DNA of 64,000 bases from Chloroflexota bacterium (GTDB lineage: Bacteria > Chloroflexota > Anaerolineae > Anaerolineales > Anaerolineaceae), in contig JAAZOK010000115.1 in assembly GCA_012797815.1 (NCBI GenBank), positions 1-64,000 on the forward strand, in the 5' to 3' direction. The number at the start of each line of letters is the position of its first letter. Positions within the stretch are counted from its first letter, which is position 1. Below the pieces are notes generated by a model. The model saw only the letters and a list, made by a program, of their open reading frames with translations, did no database searches and was not told the DNA's origin. The position numbers and the translations under genes were made by a program. Positions 35,943 through 44,764 of the stretch are shown here, one piece after another.

Positions 35943-35965
35943 TAGAGAACCATTTATGCCGCTAT

Positions 35966-35981
35966 GGTTTCACGTGAAACA
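35966..35981. promoter_or_regulatory. parS site 2 (ParB-binding palindrome)
   Basis: GGTTTCACGTGAAACA differs from the canonical parS only at its first base; the inner 14 bp are a perfect palindrome. It ends just before the expected -35 region of the ABC operon promoter (TATAAT at 36002-36007). Confidence 0.82.
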
Positions 35982-36027
35982 ATTTTCCTCCGAATTCGAT
36001 ATATAATGGAAAATCGTCGAGGTAAAT

Positions 36028-36978
36028 ATGAATGTCATTCAATTAGATCAAGTTTCGTTTCAATACACCGGAGGGTTTGCGCTCAAGGAAGTGGATTTTC
36101 GGGTGCAAAGAGGGGAAGTGTTTGCCCTGCTGGGACCCAACGGTGCCGGCAAGACGACCACCATCCGCCTGATCAATGGGCTATTGAAAGCTTCCAGTGG
36201 CAGTATCCGCGTGCTGGGGTTGGATCCTTATCAGGATGGAGTTGCCATCCGCCGCAAAAGTGGAGTATTGACGGAGACCCCGGCTTTGTATGAACGCCTG
36301 ACTGCCCTGGAAAACCTGCGTTTCTTTGGAAAATTGAATGGCATGCAGTCAGGTGACCTGCAACGTCGCATTCAGGAACTGCTGGATTTCTTTGACCTAT
36401 CGACTCACGCTCGCCAGCGGGTGGGTACTTTCAGTCGTGGCATGCGGCAACGTCTGGCGATCGCACGTGCCTTGTTACACCGCCCGGAACTGCTTTTCCT
36501 GGATGAACCGACTTCGAACCTTGATCCTGAAATCGCTCGCCAGGTACAGGATCTGATCTTGCGCGTCAAGCAAGAAGAGGGCTGCAGCGTGGTGATCTGC
36601 ACCCATCGCTTATATGAAGCAGAGCAGGTATGTGACCGGGCTGCTATTATGCATAAGGGACAACTACTGGCGCAGGGAACACTAGGCGAACTGCGCGAAG
36701 CAGCCCGGATTTCCAAAAAGGTGCATATCCAGTTGCGGAAGGATCTTTCGCAGACACTGTGGCAGCAATTGATAAAATTGCCCGCTGTCGAAGGTGGTGA
36801 ACAGAACGATGCACATTCACTTATATTAAAGGTATTGGATTATGAAGTAGTGCCCGAGATATTGAAATGGATGGTGACACACGACCAGGCAGTACTTTCC
36901 GTGATTCCGGAACAGGCTTCTCTGGAGGAGATCTATTTTGAACTGCAGAAACGGGTCGAGGTGAAAAATGAACATTAG
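36028..36978 (+). CDS. ABC-2 type transporter ATP-binding protein
   Basis: A 316-residue ATPase of the NatA/bacitracin-export class. Motifs: Walker A GPNGAGKTT (about 39-47), signature FSRGMRQR near 137, Walker B LLFLDEPTSNLDP, and H-loop CTHR. The extra C-terminal 80 residues are usual in this class. GAGGTAAAT precedes the ATG and TATAAT lies 20 bp upstream. It overlaps the permease gene by 11 bp. Substrate unknown; drug, peptide or sodium export are all possible. Confidence 0.93.
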   Translation: MNVIQLDQVSFQYTGGFALKEVDFRVQRGEVFALLGPNGAGKTTTIRLINGLLKASSGSIRVLGLDPYQDGVAIRRKSGVLTETPALYERLTALENLRFFGKLNGMQSGDLQRRIQELLDFFDLSTHARQRVGTFSRGMRQRLAIARALLHRPELLFLDEPTSNLDPEIARQVQDLILRVKQEEGCSVVICTHRLYEAEQVCDRAAIMHKGQLLAQGTLGELREAARISKKVHIQLRKDLSQTLWQQLIKLPAVEGGEQNDAHSLILKVLDYEVVPEILKWMVTHDQAVLSVIPEQASLEEIYFELQKRVEVKNEH

Positions 36979-37792
36979 AAATATCATGGCTATTGCCCAA
37001 AAAGACTGGCTGGAAGTGCGCCAGAATAAATCTGCAATGATCTCGATGATGATCGTGCCCTTTATTTTCATCGTTTTTCTCCCGTTGTTGATCACGCTAA
37101 TATTGCCCGGGGTGTCAGGTGGGGTGGAGAGCTTCGTCAATGACCCCGATATGCAGGTTTTCTTCACTATGATGCCTGAATCTATGTCGCGTGTCTTGCA
37201 AGGTCTGGATGCTGCGCAGATCATGATCGTGACCGTCTTGGGTTATATGTTCGCGCCCATGTTCCTGATTGTGCCTTTAATGTTTTCTACCACCATCGCT
37301 GCTGAATCTTTTGCCGGAGAAAAAGAACGAAAAACACTGGAAGCGCTGCTTTACCAGCCAATCAGTGATAAAGAATTATTTTTCGGGAAGGTGATGGCAG
37401 CCGGCTTACCCGCCATAGCGGTCACCTGGCTGTGCTTTTTCCTCTATACTATTATTGTGAATGCTATTCCATACGCCAGCTTTGGACGACTGTGGTTCCC
37501 TTTGCCAGTCTGGTGGTTGCTGATCTTCTGGGTATCACCGGCTTTGATTGCCATGAGCATTTCGCTGACCGTCATGATCTCTATCAAGATACAAACCTTT
37601 ATGGGTGCTTATCAAACCAGTTCTGTGGTAGTGCTGATCGTAGTGGTGTTTTTCATCGGTCAGATCACCGGAGTATTGTTCCTCAGCTCACTGGTAACAC
37701 TGGTGATGGGCGTGGCGTTCTGGGCTATCACGGCAATCATTGGGACAATTGCTATCCGTTCGTTCAGCCGCCAGAAATTATTAACGGATTAA
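36968..37792 (+). CDS. ABC-2 type transporter permease
   Basis: A 274-residue membrane subunit with about six helices. The central FAGEKERKTLEALLYQPISDKELFFGK segment (quoted key part KERKTLEALL, near 120) is typical of ABC-2 permeases such as NatB. A first helix (about 20-45) is followed by a long external loop. Its start lies inside the ATPase gene, implying coupled translation. A lipoprotein gene follows after 14 bp. Confidence 0.92.
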   Translation: MNIRNIMAIAQKDWLEVRQNKSAMISMMIVPFIFIVFLPLLITLILPGVSGGVESFVNDPDMQVFFTMMPESMSRVLQGLDAAQIMIVTVLGYMFAPMFLIVPLMFSTTIAAESFAGEKERKTLEALLYQPISDKELFFGKVMAAGLPAIAVTWLCFFLYTIIVNAIPYASFGRLWFPLPVWWLLIFWVSPALIAMSISLTVMISIKIQTFMGAYQTSSVVVLIVVVFFIGQITGVLFLSSLVTLVMGVAFWAITAIIGTIAIRSFSRQKLLTD

Positions 37793-37806
37793 ACCAGGAG
37801 AGGAAA

Positions 37807-39417
37807 ATGACGGAGATTAGCGGTCGTGTAAATCAAAAAATAAGTGTGGTACTGCTCCTTATCATGATCGCCGGATTGCTGGTGGGATGTGCCCAAACCG
37901 ATATCCCGGCGGTCAATCAAATGGATATCTCTCAGGCTGAAGACCCGAGCATTGATAAGAATGTGGTCGTCTTCTACGACGATGATGCGGGGGACCAATG
38001 GAATTACGGAAAACTGTATGCCCTTATGGTGCGCAACCTGCTGGGACATTTCCGCACGGAAGTGACCCTGGTGGATGTGGGGGATTACCAGGCGGGCATG
38101 TTGGCTGACTATGCAGCTGGTTTATACATCGGGAATATTTATGATTACCCGTTGAGCGATGATTTCCTGCAGGACGTGATTAATTCTCAGAATCCTTTTT
38201 TGTGGATGAATTCCAATATCTGGCAGCTCTTCAAAATTGAGGATTGGGGGGCACAACAAAAATTAGGATTCCAATTTATCGAGTCCGATATCATCAACCC
38301 CGCCATCAATATCCTCTATAAGGGCATAGAACTGCCCCGTCTGGAATCGGATGTGTATTTCAATCTGGTCAGCATCGAGGCGGGCTCTCAATGCGAGGAA
38401 CTGGCAACCCTGCAGATCAGCGGTGCAAAGGACCAACCCTATGCTATCCGCTGCGGTGATTTTTATTATATTACCCATAACCCCATGTCAAATTTCTATG
38501 CCAGCTATCTGGTGTTTGCCGATCTGCTGCATGACTTGCTGGATACCGATGTGGTTGAATCGCACCGCGCACTGGTGCGATTCGAGGATCTCACTCCCGG
38601 GAATGTGAACTACGATGTTATTCGGGAACAAGTTGATTTCCTGTATGAAAAAGGGATTCCTTTCACTTTTGGCGTGATCCCCGTTTATACTGACCCGGAA
38701 GGTGTGTGGGGGGAACCGGGCAAGACCGTTTATTTATATGAAGATTTCATGCTGCAAGATTTGATCAAATACATGATCGCGCATGGCGGTACCCCGGTTT
38801 TACATGGCTACACCCACCAATATGATTCCATCACGGGGGTGGATTATGAATTTTGGGACGGAGAGAAAGATGTGCCATTCCCCGAAGATGATTACAACTG
38901 GGCTTCTCAGCGCATTGCCGCCGGCATCGAACAATTCAGGAAAGCTTTCGAATTCGACCCGGTTCTGTGGGAAACGCCCCATTACTCGGCTTCTCCCAAC
39001 ACCTATTTTGCGCTGGCGCAATATTTCGATGTGATCTATGAACGCGTGATGGTCTTCAACGATGTGAACATCCCCTCGGCGACCAATCATGTGGATTACA
39101 ACAAAATCGCCTATATATCACAGACGTTCCCTTACCAGATCTTTCAATCTTTTTATGGGTTGCGCATCATCCCTTCCAACCTTGGTTATCTGGAAGAAGG
39201 AGGAGAGGATGAGTTTGGCGTTCCACCCACGTCGGCGGGAAAAGTGCAATTAGCCAAGATGTATTCCGTAGTGAGAGATGGCGTGGTTTCTTTCATGTTC
39301 CACCACTGGCAACCTTCCCAGAATTTCTACGATACTGTCAATGGGTTGGAAGAGGCGGGCTATACCTTTATGGGTGTCGAACAGTTGCTGCAAGAAACGC
39401 CACCGCCGTATAAATAA
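37807..39417 (+). CDS. DUF2334 lipoprotein (polysaccharide deacetylase-like)
   Basis: A 536-residue exported protein. The N-terminus is a lipoprotein signal with lipobox LVGC near residue 27. The C-terminal half (about 255-510) matches DUF2334, a relative of NodB polysaccharide deacetylases: RFEDLTPGN near 260 with the metal/catalytic Asp, HGYTHQYDS near 335 with the two His ligands, and a late FHHWQ. The N-terminal 220 residues are of a type often found before DUF2334, perhaps for sugar binding. AGGAGAGG precedes the ATG at 37807; the frame is open upstream inside the permease gene. It is third in the ABC operon, so the exporter may handle its glycan or product. Confidence 0.82.
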   Translation: MTEISGRVNQKISVVLLLIMIAGLLVGCAQTDIPAVNQMDISQAEDPSIDKNVVVFYDDDAGDQWNYGKLYALMVRNLLGHFRTEVTLVDVGDYQAGMLADYAAGLYIGNIYDYPLSDDFLQDVINSQNPFLWMNSNIWQLFKIEDWGAQQKLGFQFIESDIINPAINILYKGIELPRLESDVYFNLVSIEAGSQCEELATLQISGAKDQPYAIRCGDFYYITHNPMSNFYASYLVFADLLHDLLDTDVVESHRALVRFEDLTPGNVNYDVIREQVDFLYEKGIPFTFGVIPVYTDPEGVWGEPGKTVYLYEDFMLQDLIKYMIAHGGTPVLHGYTHQYDSITGVDYEFWDGEKDVPFPEDDYNWASQRIAAGIEQFRKAFEFDPVLWETPHYSASPNTYFALAQYFDVIYERVMVFNDVNIPSATNHVDYNKIAYISQTFPYQIFQSFYGLRIIPSNLGYLEEGGEDEFGVPPTSAGKVQLAKMYSVVRDGVVSFMFHHWQPSQNFYDTVNGLEEAGYTFMGVEQLLQETPPPYK

Positions 39418-39450
39418 TAAAACAAACGTTCTATATTGTACTCAAAAAAG

Positions 39451-39484
39451 AACCCGCTCATTAATATGGAAGCGGGTTTTATTT
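39451..39484. terminator. bidirectional rho-independent terminator
   Basis: AACCCGCT (39451-39458) pairs with AGCGGGTT (39471-39478); TTATTTT follows on the plus strand and CTTTTTTG on the minus strand. It serves the DUF2334 gene and the convergent PEP-binding gene. Confidence 0.85.
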
Positions 39485-39501
39485 TGACTGCGTCCGGTGG
39501 G

Positions 39502-41835
39502 CTATTCCGACTGTTCCGGTTCCACAAATCCGACTGCGTAACTTTTTTCTTCATCCATAATGATCTTCAAATGGTTATCTTTGCGATAATCCCTGACTGC
39601 CAGCAGCCGTAAATGATTCATCAACCCCTCGTCGGCGCTGATAAAATCCGCCAGGTGGTTGGGTGCATGCTGGAAGAATGGTTTGTGAAAAGCATTTTCG
39701 GGATCATCCAACAGGATTGCCAGCGGATAGATCTGTGCTTCCAACAGGTCCTGGAAAAAATGCGTTCCAAGAGAAGGTTCGGGCGCTGCGCCAATGTCCT
39801 TGCCGGAAAGCTCGATCAGGGCAGCGGTGTTGAAGATATCGCTATATGCCACCGGTACACCCAGGTCAGTATTGGTGCTGCCCCAGCGTCCGGGACCGAT
39901 CAGGACATATTGTTTTTCTTCCATCTTGGCATTGACCTGCCCGATGGCGCGTGCCAGTTTGTAACGACCGGTGTCATCCATTTTATAGTATTCTTCAGGA
40001 GGTACAAACAGGGCGTAAGTAATATTGGAAACAGTACCCTGTGGAACCATGAAATAAGTGGAAAAGAGGATATCTTTATCCTCTAAATCAGGCGGTATCT
40101 GGTCTTCGATTCCATTAGAAAGATGGCTTTGCGGGCGACATTGCAAAATGGTGTACTGGATGGTGGGTTTTCCGGGTTCCGGTTCATCGATATTGAGCGT
40201 AAATTCCAGATCCACCGGTGCGTTGTAATTCATCTCCAACTTTTGAAGGATCTTACGCATGCTAAGTGCTAGATTGGTACGGCGCAGCAATTCATCGAAG
40301 GTAAGCACGATGCGCTGGCGGTCTTTTTCCATCAGACGGCTGTGCATGGGGGCGAAATAGCCGTCTTCGCGCAACTGGGCGATGTATTTCAACGGGATGT
40401 AATCACTACCGATCACATCATGCACAGGCAGGGTCTCGAATATGTTTTTTTGGATGTTGATGAGATCCACATATTTTTGCGAACAGCGTTCCACGGTTTG
40501 AAAATCAGGCACGGGGCGCAGCAACGGGTGACTGAGAGCGATCAAGCGCGGGTAATCATTGCCGACCCGGTCCACTGCACGCGTTCCCAACCCCCACACC
40601 AGGCGCACAAATCCATCTTCACGGCGGATCTGAGGAGCCCAGCGGTAGAGGTTACGGCTGAAAGCCACCCCGGCAGCGTCTGGCAGATAGTAATCCCCAA
40701 ACTGCTCCCCTTCTACTTTCATGATCAGGATCGCCATGCGTTCATCGTAATCTTGCAGTCCCTTTTTACGGCGGTATAAAAGAGCATTGGGATTCAAGGT
40801 AGAAGCCCATACGCGTGTGATCGCCTGCGTCAGTGCCACCAAATTTTCTTCATAACTACCCTGATTGGGCAGAAAAAAGCTGTCGTATTTGCCGGCAAAA
40901 GAAGTCCCGAATGAATCTTCCAATAAGCTAGAAGAACGCACGATCAGGGGTGCTTTACCCACATCTGGCAGAACGACTTCCAGCGTTTCCAGGATATCGG
41001 TGGGAAAATTTCCTTTCAGAAAATCTTCCACAATCTTGGGATAATCTTCGCGCATCTGTTCTTCATTTTTATATTTCTGATCATTCCAACGCTCGAAGCG
41101 GTTCATGGTGATAAAAGAATATTGTTCGTTGGAGCCGATGAAATAGTATTCCGGTTTGGCTAACAGCGGTTTGAGATCATCATCCAGTTCATTTTGCAGA
41201 ATGCGATGTGCCAGCAGCATCCCGGCAGCCTTCCCCCCGATGCGTCCGGTGCCGATCTTGCGCTTGCGGATTTCAGAAAGGTCCTGAATGGTAAACCAGC
41301 GTTTAGCAATGTTGATATACGGTAACTGATCGCTGATCATGGTGCGGATGAGCACCACGATGGATTCCTCGAGATGATGGTAATAGGCTTTCTGCTCTTC
41401 TGCCGGCAACCTGAGAATGGACCAGGCATGCTCGAAGACCAGTTCCTGGGGCGCCAGCTCGGGATTGAAATCGATGGTGTGGCGGTCGGTGTTGATACCG
41501 CGCTCCACCAAAACACGGGTGACGATCTCCTGAAACAAGTCATACGAAAAATGCTGGCTGAATAACAGGTCGGTAAGCTGATCGCGCACACGGGAGGTTC
41601 TTTTTTCCCATACGTCCGACGCTTCTTCTCCGACCGGATTATTGACTCCTTCGCGTGCTTGAGATTGGATAGCTTTTTCACGCACTTCGGATTCGAAGTC
41701 AACCTGGGTGATGATATTGCGGCGGAACAATTCCTGGCGCATCTTGTGACGGATGCGGTCGCTGAGGATAGGGTATTGCCCTATAGCCAGGTTAATGCTC
41801 ATCAATCGATCAGTGGAATTAGAGAAATCCTGCAT
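39502..41835 (-). CDS. PEP/pyruvate-binding domain protein (PPDK N-domain)
   Basis: A 777-residue protein with an N-terminal region of about 200 residues of unknown fold and then a pyruvate-phosphate-dikinase ATP-grasp domain (about 215-590): IGGKAAGMLLAH near 205, IVRSSSLLEDSFGTSFAGKYDSFFLP near 300 (key RSSSLLEDS), and ILQCRPQSHL near 590. It lacks the phosphohistidine and PEP-synthase TIM-barrel domains, so it is not a complete PPDK or PEP synthase. Such stand-alone proteins occur in Chloroflexi and some Firmicutes; their reaction is unknown. Ribosome-site spacing (AGGATG, 13 nt) is poor. Confidence 0.8.
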   Translation of the reverse strand: MQDFSNSTDRLMSINLAIGQYPILSDRIRHKMRQELFRRNIITQVDFESEVREKAIQSQAREGVNNPVGEEASDVWEKRTSRVRDQLTDLLFSQHFSYDLFQEIVTRVLVERGINTDRHTIDFNPELAPQELVFEHAWSILRLPAEEQKAYYHHLEESIVVLIRTMISDQLPYINIAKRWFTIQDLSEIRKRKIGTGRIGGKAAGMLLAHRILQNELDDDLKPLLAKPEYYFIGSNEQYSFITMNRFERWNDQKYKNEEQMREDYPKIVEDFLKGNFPTDILETLEVVLPDVGKAPLIVRSSSLLEDSFGTSFAGKYDSFFLPNQGSYEENLVALTQAITRVWASTLNPNALLYRRKKGLQDYDERMAILIMKVEGEQFGDYYLPDAAGVAFSRNLYRWAPQIRREDGFVRLVWGLGTRAVDRVGNDYPRLIALSHPLLRPVPDFQTVERCSQKYVDLINIQKNIFETLPVHDVIGSDYIPLKYIAQLREDGYFAPMHSRLMEKDRQRIVLTFDELLRRTNLALSMRKILQKLEMNYNAPVDLEFTLNIDEPEPGKPTIQYTILQCRPQSHLSNGIEDQIPPDLEDKDILFSTYFMVPQGTVSNITYALFVPPEEYYKMDDTGRYKLARAIGQVNAKMEEKQYVLIGPGRWGSTNTDLGVPVAYSDIFNTAALIELSGKDIGAAPEPSLGTHFFQDLLEAQIYPLAILLDDPENAFHKPFFQHAPNHLADFISADEGLMNHLRLLAVRDYRKDNHLKIIMDEEKSYAVGFVEPEQSE

Positions 41836-41866
41836 GCTGGGTTCACATCCTAGATTTGATATGACA

Positions 41867-41924
41867 AAGAAGCTGGTAAGGGATAGTGCTGGAGGACAAT
41901 AAATGTGCAGCCAGAAAGCTTCTT
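41867..41924. repeat. inverted repeat between dnaN and the PEP-binding gene
   Basis: AAGAAGCT (41867-41874) and AGCTTCTT (41917-41924) are perfect 8-bp inverted arms around a 42-base loop. The gap between the two minus-strand genes (41836-41982) holds nothing else that I can identify. It may be an mRNA hairpin, without a T tract typical of a terminator. Confidence 0.3.
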
Positions 41925-41982
41925 GATCTGTCTAGCGATTATAACAAAACGGATGGGTTGAGGTTGATTACATAAATCCCGA

Positions 41983-43110
41983 TTATCCGAGGTGCATTGG
42001 CATGATTACATGCAGATAAGAATCATCGCTGACGGGGCGAATCAGACCGGGTGTGTTATCTGCATTGGTCTCGAGCACGGTATTGGGGGTGTCAATGACA
42101 TCCAGCACATTCAACAAGAAACTGACATTGAAGGCGATCAACAGTTCAGGACCATCAATATTGGCTTCTACTACCACCTCACCGGAGCCGCGCTCCTCCG
42201 ACTGGGAAGAAAATTCCACGATGCCAGGACCCTGCTCCTGCGGTTGGATATGCATGCGGATGACATTATTGCTTTCGCGGGCGATGATCTCAGCCTGGCG
42301 GCAGGCTTTTTGGAATTCGGTGGTGGTGATGGTGGTGCTGGTTTTATAACTGCGCGGAATGATGGCATTGTAATCGGGGAATTTCCCATCGATCAACTGC
42401 GAAACCACCTCGGCATCCTTCAAGTGGAAGATAACCTGACCGCGTCCCTGTGGAACTACCATACTAATAGATTCATCACCATTGGTGGCGATGCGCGCCA
42501 ATTCGCTCAAGGAACGTGCCGGGATGATCACTTTCACGGGAGCAGTCACTGCGGAGGATAGGGACGCTTTCTTCACCGCAATGCGGAAGCCATCGGTGGC
42601 TGCCAGGGTGATCTCGTTACTGCCGATTTCCATCATGACACCCTGCAGAACGGGGCGTGCCTCATCGGTGGAAGCGGCAAAACTGACCTGCTGGATCATT
42701 TCTTTAAAATCGGCGATGTTCAATTCCACGCTATTTTGCAGGTCGGGTACTGGCATGGGGGGAAATTCTTGCGCATCGATGCCTTTAATATCGAAGTTGG
42801 AAGTACCACAATGGATATTGAGGGTTTGCGTACGGGTGTTTAAAGTGAGATCGACATTGTTGCCGGGCAACGTACCGATCAGGTCGGAGAAGATACGCGC
42901 CGGGATGGTGATGGAACCCTCTTCTTGAATTTGGGCACCGATCCATTTGGTAATACCCAGTTCAAGGTTAGTAGCTGATAAACGCAAGCGCCCCTCATCG
43001 GTTGCAAGCAAAATATTATTCAATACTGGCAGAGTGCTGCGGGGGGAAACTGCCCGTGTGACAATACCCAGCCCATGGGCAAGCTGCTGCTGTGAGACCG
43101 TTAGTTTCAT
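41983..43110 (-). CDS. dnaN: DNA polymerase III beta sliding clamp
   Basis: A 375-residue sliding clamp that tethers polymerase III to DNA as a ring dimer. Three repeated domains are evident: MKLTVSQQQLAHGLGIVTRAV start with TLPVLNNILL, then FKEMIQQVSFAASTDEARPVLQGVMM near 130, and a C-terminal FNVSFLLNVLDVI with the end VIMPMHLG, the usual MPM(R/H)L clamp ending. The ATG at 43110 has GGGAGGGAG six bases upstream. dnaA and recF are not beside it, so this is not the classic dnaA-dnaN-recF order. Confidence 0.97.
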   Translation of the reverse strand: MKLTVSQQQLAHGLGIVTRAVSPRSTLPVLNNILLATDEGRLRLSATNLELGITKWIGAQIQEEGSITIPARIFSDLIGTLPGNNVDLTLNTRTQTLNIHCGTSNFDIKGIDAQEFPPMPVPDLQNSVELNIADFKEMIQQVSFAASTDEARPVLQGVMMEIGSNEITLAATDGFRIAVKKASLSSAVTAPVKVIIPARSLSELARIATNGDESISMVVPQGRGQVIFHLKDAEVVSQLIDGKFPDYNAIIPRSYKTSTTITTTEFQKACRQAEIIARESNNVIRMHIQPQEQGPGIVEFSSQSEERGSGEVVVEANIDGPELLIAFNVSFLLNVLDVIDTPNTVLETNADNTPGLIRPVSDDSYLHVIMPMHLG

Positions 43111-43146
43111 GCGATACTCCCTCCCGGAATGATATTGGATGTAAAA

Positions 43147-43175
43147 AGTATACAACGAGCGCACATAAATTTCCA
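43147..43175 (-). promoter_or_regulatory. possible dnaN promoter
   Basis: On the minus strand TGGAAA (43175-43170) and TATACT (43152-43147) are separated by 17 bp, about 36 bp upstream of the dnaN ATG. Matches to consensus are 4/6 and 5/6. Confidence 0.35.
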
Positions 43176-43225
43176 GTCGAGAAGAAAGGATTCTGGTGAA
43201 AATGGACAGGTTTTATCTGGTAGGA

Positions 43226-43261
43226 AAGAAAAAAGCCAGGTGTATTTACAAACCTGGCTTT
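43226..43261 (-). terminator. rho-independent terminator after gdhA
   Basis: AAAGCCAGGT (43232-43241) and ACCTGGCTTT (43252-43261) form a 10-bp stem with a 10-base loop; on the minus strand a TTTTTTCTTT tract follows. It isolates dnaN from gdhA. Confidence 0.9.
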
Positions 43262-43281
43262 AATTGATCTGTAACTATGTG

Positions 43282-44568
43282 TTAGATCCAACCGCGTAAT
43301 TGCATGGCATTCACTACACGATTGATGGCTACCATGTAAGCGGCATCACGCATGAAGACCTTTTCACCTTCACTCATTTCATAAACGCTCTTGAAGGCTT
43401 CGGTGATCTTATCATCCAATCTTTCAAGTACTTCGCGGCGCGTCCAGTAAAAGTTCATATCATTCTGAACACCTTCAAAATAAGAAACGGTGACACCACC
43501 GGCATTGCATAAGAAATCAGGAATGACGAACACGTTGTTGTTTTTGAGCACTTCATCCGCTTCAGGGGTGGTAGGACCATTAGCACCCTCCGCGACGATG
43601 CGCACCTTGTCGCTGATCTGTAACACGGTTTCGGCGTTGATCTGCCCTTCGATAGCAGCAGGGATGAGCACATCCACGTCTTTTTGCAGCCATACAGAGC
43701 CATCTTCGATCTTATACCCGGCAGCTTTGGCTTTTTCTTTGTCGATGGTGCCGTACTGGTCGGTGATGGATTGCAGGAAGATCGCATCCACGCCATCATC
43801 TTTGCTGACCACATAAGAAGTGCGGTCAAAGCGATCCCAATAAGAGACACAAACCACTTTCCCTTTGAGCAACTCTTTGAAACCGATGGCAGCATACTGG
43901 GCGACATTTCCGAAACCCTGAATGGCAGCCGTGCACTTGCTGGGGTCCATTTTTAAGCGCAACATGGCTTCGCGCAAGTTATACACCACGCCGTAGCCAG
44001 TAGCTTCGGTACGACCTTGAGAACCACCCCCACCGACAGGTTTTCCGGTGATCACACCAGGGGTATATTCGCCCGCCAGCTTGGAATATTCATCCATCAT
44101 CCATCCCATCATTTGCGGGGTGGTACCCACATCAGGAGCAGGGACGTCGCGGCGGGGACCAATAGAGCGCCATACCTTCTGCATGTAACCACGGCATAAT
44201 CGTTCCTTTTCGCTCAGTTTTAACGTTGCGGGATCAACGATCACACCGCCCTTGGCGCCGCCAAGCGGGATATCCGCAACCGCGCATTTCCATGTCATCC
44301 ATGTTGCCAGTGCGCGTACGGTATCTACAGTTTCTGAGGGGTGAAAACGGATGCCGCCCTTGCAAGGACCGCGTGCGTCGTTATGTTGCACACGAAATCC
44401 CTCGAACATTTTCATGCTGCCGTCGTCCATGCGCACGGGAATCCGGAAATGAAATTCGCGCATTGGCCAACGTAAGAATTCACGCACTTGTGGATCCAAC
44501 CGTAACTGTTCTGCCACATGGTCAAATTGCTGTTGAGCCATCTTGAAGGCATTGGTTGTTTCATTCAT
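43282..44568 (-). CDS. gdhA: Glu/Leu/Phe/Val dehydrogenase (glutamate dehydrogenase)
   Basis: A 428-residue amino-acid dehydrogenase converting glutamate and 2-oxoglutarate. The substrate domain shows GPCKGGIRFHP near 72-82 and the catalytic Lys in PLGGAKGG near 107; the coenzyme domain has GFGNVAQYAA near 220 and AEGANGPTTPEAD near 335. Length and sequence fit the hexameric catabolic class II GDH. The ATG at 44568 has GGAGAG about 9 bases upstream. A terminator follows. The 196-bp space up to gatB (44569-44764) shows no feature beyond AT-rich sequence and a 6-bp stem near 44680-44700. Confidence 0.95.
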   Translation of the reverse strand: MNETTNAFKMAQQQFDHVAEQLRLDPQVREFLRWPMREFHFRIPVRMDDGSMKMFEGFRVQHNDARGPCKGGIRFHPSETVDTVRALATWMTWKCAVADIPLGGAKGGVIVDPATLKLSEKERLCRGYMQKVWRSIGPRRDVPAPDVGTTPQMMGWMMDEYSKLAGEYTPGVITGKPVGGGGSQGRTEATGYGVVYNLREAMLRLKMDPSKCTAAIQGFGNVAQYAAIGFKELLKGKVVCVSYWDRFDRTSYVVSKDDGVDAIFLQSITDQYGTIDKEKAKAAGYKIEDGSVWLQKDVDVLIPAAIEGQINAETVLQISDKVRIVAEGANGPTTPEADEVLKNNNVFVIPDFLCNAGGVTVSYFEGVQNDMNFYWTRREVLERLDDKITEAFKSVYEMSEGEKVFMRDAAYMVAINRVVNAMQLRGWI

Positions 44569-44764
44569 GGTCGATTCTCTCCATGGTAAATTATTTAAGG
44601 CAAACGCATTGGCTTTTACACAAAACAAACTTTAAATATCCAAATGCCTTATTTTCGTACCCTTAGTTTAAATGTTCCCTGTTCACCGTCAAGGTGAAGA
44701 ACCTCGCCAATCGAGATGATGTCTTACGGTATCTCAAAAATAGTGGGACAGCATGCAAATATTG

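Noticed and set aside
37432-37806. Extended N-terminus for the DUF2334 lipoprotein
   Set aside because: It lies inside the ABC permease gene in another frame; the ATG at 37807 has AGGAGAGG and a proper lipoprotein signal.
41983-43164. oriC next to dnaN
   Set aside because: No dnaA or recF and no cluster of DnaA boxes (TTATCCACA) is seen around dnaN; only the parS sites hint at the origin.
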